From an archaeon (GTDB taxonomy: Archaea > Methanobacteriota > Methanobacteria > Methanobacteriales > Methanobacteriaceae), in NCBI GenBank assembly GCA_024409185.1, contig JAKSUD010000036.1, positions 1-8,282 on the forward strand: a stretch of 8,282 nucleotides of DNA, in the 5' to 3' direction. A model generated the notes under the pieces. It searched no databases and was not told where the DNA came from. It saw only the letters and a program-made list of their open reading frames with translations. This document shows positions 1 to 6,700 of the stretch, piece after piece (the stretch's first letter is position 1; every line of letters begins with the position of its first letter). The position numbers were made by a program, and so were the translations under genes.

Positions 1-97
1 TTAATTCATTAATTTTAACACTTTGATTATTAATAGTATTATTTAATTCATTAATTTTAACACTTTGATTATTAATAGTATTATTTAATTCATTAAT
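1..97 (-). repeat. 42-bp tandem repeat inside the secreted coiled-coil gene
   Basis: Two identical 42-bp units lie at 1-42 and 43-84, and the first 13 bases of a third follow at 85-97 before the sequence diverges. The unit is a multiple of three and encodes 14 residues, exactly two heptads, so copy-number change would lengthen or shorten the coiled coil without breaking the frame. The array runs off the left edge, so the true copy number is unknown. Perfect identity between copies suggests recent expansion. Confidence 0.9.
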
Positions 98-280
98 CAT
101 CTTAGTTTGATTAATATCATTAGCCTCTAACCTATCTACACTTGCTCTAATAGTATTATAATCATTCACACTATTAGTAACATTATCAGAAGTGGTATTA
201 TTTGGTTCTGCTGCACATACAGAGCCAACACAGAATATTAGTAATGTTAAAAACATTACCGCTTTATATTTCCATTTCAT
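1..280 (-). CDS. Secreted Asn-rich coiled-coil repeat protein (N-terminal 93 residues, cut by window edge)
   Basis: I do not recognise a named family. The frame starts with ATG at 280-278, preceded by GGAGG at 293-289 with an 8-nt spacer, and stays open to the window edge, so the C-terminus is missing. Residues 1-24 form a signal peptide: basic MKWKYK, hydrophobic core AVMFLTLLIFCVGSV, then CAA before Glu25. The mature part is rich in Asn and Thr and ends in a perfect 14-residue repeat (NELNNTINNQSVKI). Its heptads INNQSVK/INELNNT put Ile at position a and Gln or Leu at position d, as in a parallel coiled-coil stalk. I count eight N-x-S/T sequons (Asn27, 28, 33, 57, 66, 71, 80, 85). It is probably an exported, possibly glycosylated cell-surface stalk or adhesin-like protein. 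It follows the defence genes on the same strand but need not share their function. Confidence 0.8.
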   Translation of the reverse strand, partial: MKWKYKAVMFLTLLIFCVGSVCAAEPNNTTSDNVTNSVNDYNTIRASVDRLEANDINQTKMINELNNTINNQSVKINELNNTINNQSVKINEL

Positions 281-288
281 TTATTTTT

Positions 289-293
289 CCTCC
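289..293 (-). promoter_or_regulatory. Ribosome binding site of the secreted repeat protein
   Basis: GGAGG on the minus strand sits 8 nt before the ATG at 280. It is the best Shine-Dalgarno match at this end of the window and decides the start. It begins 3 nt after the stop codon of the short hydrophobic frame at 362-297, so the two could be translationally coupled. Confidence 0.75.
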
Positions 294-296
294 TTT

Positions 297-362
297 TTAT
301 TTGTTTTTCTTATATAATATTATTGCTCCTAATAAGACCAATAGGATTGGGATTAAGAACAT
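297..362 (-). CDS. Possible 21-residue membrane microprotein or decayed anchor tail
   Basis: This short frame from ATG at 362 to TAA at 299-297 encodes a hydrophobic segment (FLIPILLVLLGAIILY) followed by a basic tail (KKNK), the pattern of a single membrane span with a cytoplasmic positive end. There is no clear ribosome binding site before the ATG. The same frame is open upstream as far as the stop of the microprotein at 473-411, so it may instead be the C-terminal anchor of a larger gene broken by a stop. Its stop lies 16 nt before the next start codon. I cannot tell a real microprotein from a remnant, or from chance in AT-rich DNA, where hydrophobic frames are common. Confidence 0.25.
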   Translation of the reverse strand: MFLIPILLVLLGAIILYKKNK

Positions 363-410
363 ATAATTATTTAATATTGTTTTTTTTATTGTACTAAGTT
401 TGAGTATTAT

Positions 411-473
411 TTAATCGTTGAAATCGTCGATTAGATTTCCTTGTCTATCATATCCTGGTTCCTCAAAATGCAT
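411..473 (-). CDS. Possible 20-residue acidic microprotein overlapping the end of hsdS
   Basis: An ATG at 473-471 overlaps the last 11 bases of hsdS in another frame and is preceded by AAAGGA at 484-479 with a 5-nt spacer, an arrangement typical of translational coupling. The frame is closed just upstream by TAA, so this is the only start. The peptide contains EPGYDRQGNLIDDFND and is strongly acidic. Its composition is polar and low in Asn/Lys/Ile runs, unlike typical spurious frames in this DNA. No function is recognised. It could be a microprotein translated with the specificity subunit, or the remnant of a longer downstream gene, since the same frame continues past its TAA into a membrane-span-like tail. 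Confidence 0.35.
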   Translation of the reverse strand: MHFEEPGYDRQGNLIDDFND

Positions 474-1896
474 TTAATTCCTTTATTAATCTATTTTCTA
501 AAATACTGATTACTTCATCTTCAATTAAATTAGCTTCATCCCTTAATTTATAGGATTCTATGATTAAATTACCAATTTTATCTTCAATATTTTTATTAGG
601 TTTAAAAACTAAAAATTCATCAAATATTTGTCCTGCTTCACCTATTTCATCAACAACTGCACCATAACTAAAAGATTTCAATTGAGTTTGACCATATTCA
701 CTCCATAAAAACATTAGTAAAAAGCCAGGATTTATTTTATCGTCATTAACAATCAATCTTAAAAGATGATTTGTTGCTGCCCAATTGTTCCAGTAAGAAC
801 TAACTAATGATGCATTACCAATAGTACCAGAACTAGTTAATAAAATCCAATTTTCTTTAATTATATATTTTTCTAAATTTCTCATATTTTTAGAAATAAA
901 TTTTAAATTTTGAGGTTTAATTTCAGATATATGTGTTCCTTGTAACAAAGGAATACCATCAGTTTTATCAACATAAGGTCTCTTAAATCTAGGTGGTAAA
1001 CTAACATCAACGAAATTAGTTAATTTATAAACTTTACCTTTATTTTTGGATTCTTTCTTAGTTAAATATTGAGAAAGCCTTTCAACTAATGGGTGATTGA
1101 AAGATGCATCAAATCTTAAATTAATATTTTTAATGCTAGTAATATTTTTATTAAAAGTACATGACTCCCAATCATTATTAAAAAAAATATCGCTTTCATT
1201 TTTAAGATTAGGTAAATTTAATTCTTCATAAAAAAGTTTTTCAGCTTTTGAAAATTTAGAAAAAGCTTCTTTTCTAATTTTACAGCATAAATTAATATTT
1301 TCATTAATTTCAGAAATTAACTCAGGAATATGAGGAACAGGTATCTTTGCCACATGTTCAGGATTAATATGATTAATTGTTGAACCGTATTGATCTTTAG
1401 CTATTAAAACTTGACCAAAACAAGATTTAAGGTAAGCATAAATGAAACCTCTATATTTCTCATCGATAGAAACTCTTATTAAATCCCCTGAAATAATAAA
1501 ATCAGTAATGGACTCGTCTGAAATCAAACATCTTCCTACACTACCCGAACAAGTAATTAATAATTCATTTTTAGGTACTTTAAAATCATCATAATCGCCA
1601 TGAACATATTTATTAGGTTTAAATGGAAATGAAAATGTTTCGCTTGGAGATAAATAAGGAACTCCTTCGAATTCCTCCACATAATTCATACTACTTCTAG
1701 CACCTTGAGGTAAATATATATCCTGAACATAATCTTCTAAAGTATTTATAATACAAACTTCTCTTAATCTATCTAAAAAGGAATTTATTTTAGATACTTC
1801 AGAAGAATAGTATTCAGCATTTAAGTTTAATCTTTCAATATTTAAATTTGAATTTTTTAATTCAAAAATATCAAATTTAGATTCAAAATCTAACAT
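463..1896 (-). CDS. hsdS: Restriction-modification DNA specificity subunit (two target-recognition domains)
   Basis: The 477-residue product is the DNA-recognition subunit that would direct the neighbouring methyltransferase/nuclease to a bipartite target. It is built as two similar halves. Each starts with an 'LNxxxxY'-like segment (residues 23-41; 259-278), then has a TRD motif (GVPYLSPSET at 78-87; GIPLLQGTHI at 314-323), then a 'G-S/T-x-G' strand (LLITCSGSVGR at 112-122; ILLTSSGTIGN at 351-361), and ends in a long conserved helix (about 192-227; 436-472). This is the usual HsdS architecture, with the two helices acting as the spacer that fixes the distance between half-sites. Both halves look complete, and the length suits a two-TRD subunit. 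The ATG overlaps the hsdM stop (TAATG), with AAAGGT 8 nt upstream, so translation is probably coupled and the two proteins made in fixed proportion. The recognition sequence cannot be read from the protein by eye. Confidence 0.93.
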   Translation of the reverse strand: MLDFESKFDIFELKNSNLNIERLNLNAEYYSSEVSKINSFLDRLREVCIINTLEDYVQDIYLPQGARSSMNYVEEFEGVPYLSPSETFSFPFKPNKYVHGDYDDFKVPKNELLITCSGSVGRCLISDESITDFIISGDLIRVSIDEKYRGFIYAYLKSCFGQVLIAKDQYGSTINHINPEHVAKIPVPHIPELISEINENINLCCKIRKEAFSKFSKAEKLFYEELNLPNLKNESDIFFNNDWESCTFNKNITSIKNINLRFDASFNHPLVERLSQYLTKKESKNKGKVYKLTNFVDVSLPPRFKRPYVDKTDGIPLLQGTHISEIKPQNLKFISKNMRNLEKYIIKENWILLTSSGTIGNASLVSSYWNNWAATNHLLRLIVNDDKINPGFLLMFLWSEYGQTQLKSFSYGAVVDEIGEAGQIFDEFLVFKPNKNIEDKIGNLIIESYKLRDEANLIEDEVISILENRLIKELNAF

Positions 1897-3710
1897 TAAA
1901 TCATACCTTTAGTTTTAATCCATTTAACAAACATTTCTGCAACTGTGGGGAGATCATCATCAATAATAGGGTTATTTTCACAATCTATTTTAACTTTTCC
2001 ATCTATATCAGTTTTATAAATAGATTTACCTCTACGATTATGACCTACTTTTTCAGGAATTGCCATGAAAATATCATAATTATCATGATATCGTTGGGAA
2101 TTAGTTTTCTTTTTTAATATTAAAATACTGGTTTGAGTACCAGTATGAGGTTGAAAAGTCTCTACAGGCAAATCTATACTTGCTATTAAAAAAGTTTTTT
2201 TAAGAATATATTTTCTTAACCAAGTTAATCCGGGATTGCTTAAAATACTATCAGGTAAGACCATTGCCATAATACCTCCAGGTTTTAAAAAATTTAAACA
2301 TCTTTCTATAAATAATTGTTCTGGGGGTAAACTTTTTCTTGGATTCATTGATTTAAAATTATGAATATCATATTGTCTAAGAATATTATTATCATCTATC
2401 CTAGTTTTAGAGCCAAAAGGAGGATTAGTCAAAATTACATCAACAGATTCAAAAGGGATTTTTTCGACTAATTTATTATCCCAATTTTTAGGTGAATCTA
2501 GTGAGTTTGCATGAAAAATATTTGAAGAACCATCACCATGCATAACCATATTCATCTGGGATACTTTAACTAAAAACTCATTAAAATCAATACCATACAA
2601 ATTATTATTAGAAATTTCTTTAATAATATCTCTTAATCGATCATATTCAAATCCTTCTTTAAGTAATTCTTCTTTAATAATTTCTAATGACGCTATTAAA
2701 AATCCTCCAGTTCCTAAAGCAGGGTCTAAAATTTTTAATTTCCCTGGAGTTATCAATTTTTCCTTAGGAACTAATGACAGGACCATTTTAGATGCCATAG
2801 AACAAACAGTTCTTGGTGTAAAAAATTCACCTTTATCCCCCCTAAGGTTAGTGCCAACAATTTGTTCATAAGCTTCACCTTTAACATCAATATTAGTATT
2901 TAAAAGACTAAAGTTATAAAGTTCTGAAACAATATATTCCAAAACAGAATCATTTAAATTTTTAATATGATCATTTTTATCAAAAATGTAAGAATATTTA
3001 AATTTAACTTTTTCAAAAACCCTTTCTAATCTATCTCTTAAATCATCAATAGATTCATCGGGTAAAATATAAAAATTTAAAGTAGGATTAAACTGTTCAT
3101 CATATACTTTAATAAAAATTAATTTTTGAAGTTCTTCAAAAGCTTTATCTTTATGAAAACCTTGATTAGCATAAATATAATTATGAATTCTTTTAAAAGT
3201 TTGTTTAAGATTAATTGCAGGTTTTAAATCAGAATTAGTAGGAATTGGAATTTCTTTTTTTCCTGATTTTGGAATATCGGGAATTTTCTTAAGGTGATTA
3301 AATTCATCTTTAATAAAAACTATCTTTTCATTTCCAATCCAAATAGCATATTCACAATTGATTGAAGCAGCGACATAACTTTTTAACTGATCAATACCAT
3401 TATCAGAATCAGAAGGTTTTATATCTTCTTTTTTAACTTCAATTATGATTTTAATGTTCTCTTGAACATGGCTATGTTCTTCTTCAAAAATAACTAAATC
3501 TGCTCTTTTTGTAGATCTACCCATTTTAATTGGAAATTCTATATTTAATTGTTTTTTATCATACCCATAAATTTCAACTAAACTTCTAGCAAAATCTTGA
3601 CGGACACGTTCTTCTGGAGTATCTTTTCTAAGTTTTTCTGAAATATAACACTTTAGTTTACCTGAAGGAATACTTGCCGCATTTCCAAAATTAATTTTTT
3701 CATTAACCAT
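1896..3710 (-). CDS. hsdM: Adenine N6 DNA methyltransferase with fused N-terminal PD-(D/E)XK nuclease domain (HsdM-like / BcgI-A-like)
   Basis: The product methylates adenine in DNA using S-adenosylmethionine and probably also cuts DNA. I place the start at 3710 because GGTGGG (3719-3714) precedes it, giving 604 residues. An in-frame ATG at 3737 would give 613 but has no ribosome binding site. Numbering from 3737: residues 40-165 form a type I R N-terminal-like nuclease domain with E42/E43, D80 (RADLVIF) and E100-V-K102 (IIIEVKKE), an apparently intact catalytic set. A helical HsdM N-terminal segment follows (175-285). Then come the methyltransferase motifs: GEFFTPR (303-309), SAM-binding DPALGTGGF (338-346), and catalytic NPPF (438-441), with FLKPGG at 483-488. 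Classical HsdM lacks the nuclease head, while BcgI-type A subunits have it and pair with a separate S subunit, as here. No HsdR helicase gene lies in the window. Whether it cleaves is inferred from motifs only. Confidence 0.92.
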   Translation of the reverse strand: MVNEKINFGNAASIPSGKLKCYISEKLRKDTPEERVRQDFARSLVEIYGYDKKQLNIEFPIKMGRSTKRADLVIFEEEHSHVQENIKIIIEVKKEDIKPSDSDNGIDQLKSYVAASINCEYAIWIGNEKIVFIKDEFNHLKKIPDIPKSGKKEIPIPTNSDLKPAINLKQTFKRIHNYIYANQGFHKDKAFEELQKLIFIKVYDEQFNPTLNFYILPDESIDDLRDRLERVFEKVKFKYSYIFDKNDHIKNLNDSVLEYIVSELYNFSLLNTNIDVKGEAYEQIVGTNLRGDKGEFFTPRTVCSMASKMVLSLVPKEKLITPGKLKILDPALGTGGFLIASLEIIKEELLKEGFEYDRLRDIIKEISNNNLYGIDFNEFLVKVSQMNMVMHGDGSSNIFHANSLDSPKNWDNKLVEKIPFESVDVILTNPPFGSKTRIDDNNILRQYDIHNFKSMNPRKSLPPEQLFIERCLNFLKPGGIMAMVLPDSILSNPGLTWLRKYILKKTFLIASIDLPVETFQPHTGTQTSILILKKKTNSQRYHDNYDIFMAIPEKVGHNRRGKSIYKTDIDGKVKIDCENNPIIDDDLPTVAEMFVKWIKTKGMI

Positions 3711-3713
3711 TTT

Positions 3714-3719
3714 CCCACC
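3714..3719 (-). promoter_or_regulatory. Ribosome binding site deciding the hsdM start
   Basis: GGTGGG on the minus strand, whose GGTG part can pair with the archaeal 16S 3' end, ends 3 nt before the ATG at 3710. The upstream ATG at 3737 has only AT-rich sequence before it. I therefore favour the shorter protein, unless the mRNA starts close to 3740 and is read as a nearly leaderless message. Confidence 0.6.
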
Positions 3720-3731
3720 ATTATTATAATT

Positions 3732-3783
3732 ATTCATGTTTAATCAATTCATGTTTGTATGGGATATATAACATGAATTAATT
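3732..3783 (-). promoter_or_regulatory. Repeat-rich spacer with possible internal hsdM promoter or operator
   Basis: On the minus strand AAACATGAAT occurs twice, at 3756-3747 and 3741-3732, as direct repeats 15 bp apart. An inverted copy completes a perfect 10-bp inverted repeat (3746-3755 with 3770-3779, 14-base loop), extendable by three pairs after a mismatch. The right arm overlaps the stop codon of the upstream STAND gene. The loop carries TTATATAT (3771-3764), a TATA-like box that would place transcription start near 3742, just before hsdM. The element could be an internal promoter with operator sites or an mRNA hairpin modulating downstream expression. There is no oligo-T tail, so it is not a good terminator. 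Confidence 0.45.
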
Positions 3784-6700
3784 TTTATTTACTAAAATAT
3801 CATTGATTTTATTATTTAAAAAATCTGTTGCAGGTAATATTAGAATATCATCAATTAAATCAAGACATTTCTGTTCTGCTTTCTTATTGTTCATTCTATA
3901 AATATTTAAAATTAAATCTAAACATTCATGAAAGATACCGTGTCCTTGATTTAGTTCTCTAAATTTCCTATTTTGAAATTTTTTTATAATGATTGCTAAT
4001 AAATCTAAAATTATTATACTATTATCATATTCAATAATTTTATTAAAATTATATAACATATCCCAATAGTTATAATTATTCTTAGATTTAACAAATTTTT
4101 TTAATAATGCTTCATTTCTAAGAATGGAATCTTTATCAATTCTACTCATACATAAAGATACTAATCTGTCAATCTCTTCATCATCATCTTCTTCAAAAAA
4201 TTTTTCTAAAAGCTTTTCTATTATGTTGTTATTAATTGTTTTAATATTTGAAATTACATTGAGAATTCCTATTTTTAAATCGTTATTTTTATTTAAACAT
4301 AGATCTAAATAATCATTCCATTTATCATTAACTAAGGAATAGTAAGCAATTATTTCTCCAATATTCTTGTTAATTTGAGGATTTTTTGAATTAATCATTT
4401 TTCTAATTAAATAGTCAGATTCATCAAATTTATCACAGATATTATATAATAAAAATTTAACCCTTTTTGTTTCTAAAATTTTATCTTCATTTATATTAAT
4501 TAATTCTTTAAACAATTCTAGTTTTAAGTTATTGTCCTGAATATAGATCAAAGTACCTGCTGCCATTGCTCTTACACTAATACATGGATCCTTAACAAGT
4601 TTTTTAAGACTAGGTTCAAACAATCTAACTAATTCTTGGTTATGATAAAAAATATATCTTAACCTATCAGCAGTATACCCTCTAACGGAATTTAAACCAG
4701 CAGATTCAATATTATCATAATATTTTGCACATGTTTTCGTTGAAGGATCGGAGTCTTCAGTTAAATAATAATTTATAATACCCAAGTATTCTTTATTGTT
4801 TAATTTTTCAGGAAACTTACTTAATAAGTCAATAATACCTTTTCCACAAGGTTTGTTAGATAATGAATGGCATGATTTACATAACCTTAAACTATTATCA
4901 AAGTCAATTTCAGATTTAGATACTCCATCTAAAATAGCATTGCAATAATCTTTATGAATTTCTTCATCTGAGGATTCAATAATATGTATAAATCTTAAAG
5001 GATCTTCTTTGGATAATTCACTTAAAATTTTCCAAAAAGTATGAGGGTCGATACCAAAACTTTGAGTTTGATTATATTCGTTAAATATATATCTCCAGTC
5101 TTTATCAGTATAATTTTTAGCATCTTTAAGAGGTATATTACATGTATATTGTTTTAAAACTTCTGTGTTTTGGTTAAAATCATATTTCTCAGTTAAATCC
5201 TGAATTCTATTTTCTGTCATTTTAGAGGGATTTTTAATATTCTTCAATATTCTATACTCAATTTCCTCTTTATCAGCTTTATTTTTAAAATATTCTAAAA
5301 TTTGTTTTTCAAGTTCTTCTCTTTCATGATTATCTAACAAACTAATATTAGTTTTTATAAATTCAGGATATGTTCTTAATTCAAAAAATTTTTCATTGGT
5401 TATAATTGGACAGATTTCTGTTTTATCATTATCACCAATGCTGTAAATTTCTAATAATATTTCTAGAAATGAGTCTATGTTTGATTTTATTAATTTTTCT
5501 TTTATTTTATTAAATTCTTCAAAATTATCATGATAAATAGTAGTAATGGATAAAATCATGTATTTTCGCATTTTTTCAGCAAATGTTTCTTGGTGATGTA
5601 TTTCTCCATTTGGGTCTTCATTAAATTCTATTCCATTTTCAGTTTTCATAATTTTATAATCCACTATAGATGAGAAAACGTTTTGCCAAATATTATCTTT
5701 TTTTAATTCACTATCTAAATATTTATAATGATTTAAATCGGATATTTTTATCATTAAAGGTAATATTTTTTTAATAAATTTTAAAGAACAATCTTCATCA
5801 TTAATAATATTGTCAAATAAATCATCATTGGTGGAGATATGATTCAATGCAAGATCATTTATGTTGAATTTTTTATTTTCCATGATATTATTCATGAATG
5901 CATGTAAAACATCAATAAATTGACTTGAACTTAACTGAAATAATGTTAAAACATGAAAATAGTTGTTTAATGTATGAAATTTAGAACTGTAAATATTTTC
6001 TTTAATTAATTTTATTAATAAATTAAAGGAGTTATCATTAGACATTGGTGCAAATTGGATGAATGACATTGCATTTTCATTCCATTCTTCACTTTTATTT
6101 AATTTATCTAAAAATAATTTTGCTGTTTCTGGACTGTTTTTATTAATAATTAGCAAATGAGTGATCTTATCCTTTAAGTCTCTTTCTATATATTTATCAA
6201 TTAACCCATGTTTATTAAAATATCTGAACCATGCATCAGAATTTTTATAAATACTATTCCAAACTGCCTCATGTAAAGCATTGTCCCTATTTATAATAAA
6301 CTCTTTTAAAATAGCAAATTCTTTCTTAATTTCAGAAGTATGGTTTAGTATATCTAATATTAATATTTTTAAATGAACTCTAATTTCTTCTGATTCCAAT
6401 AATTCTTGAGCTATATTAATGTATTTATCATAATTTTTTTCTTTTTCAAATTCTAAAAGTATTTTAACAAATCTTCTAAGATGCAATCTTTGTTCACTAT
6501 TGACTAAATAATCTTTTAAATTTTTTCCATTCATTTTAAAATTTAGACTATAAAAATAATCAGATATTCTTTCGTGGAAAAAGATATAACCGTTTTCTGT
6601 TTTTATTAGTAATTTTTCAGAAGATAAAAAATCTAGTTCATCTTTAAACTTGGGAGGATCTAAAGGGATATGATAAGTTTCATTTTTTTCCATATAATCA

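Noticed and set aside
1..97. Repeat array considered as CRISPR
   Set aside because: The units are directly adjacent with no spacers and keep a coding frame of 14 residues; it is a protein-coding tandem repeat.
380..388. T-run in the spacer left of hsdS considered as a terminator for the defence operon
   Set aside because: The T-run is on the plus strand, so it would read as A in the minus-strand transcript and cannot terminate it; no minus-strand oligo-T or GC-rich hairpin is visible between 281 and 462.
4124..4312. Open frame of 62 codons on the plus strand inside the STAND gene
   Set aside because: It lies antisense within a well-supported gene, is low-complexity (Ser and Leu/Ile runs that mirror the acidic EEDDDEE codons), and has no convincing ribosome binding site; it is a shadow.
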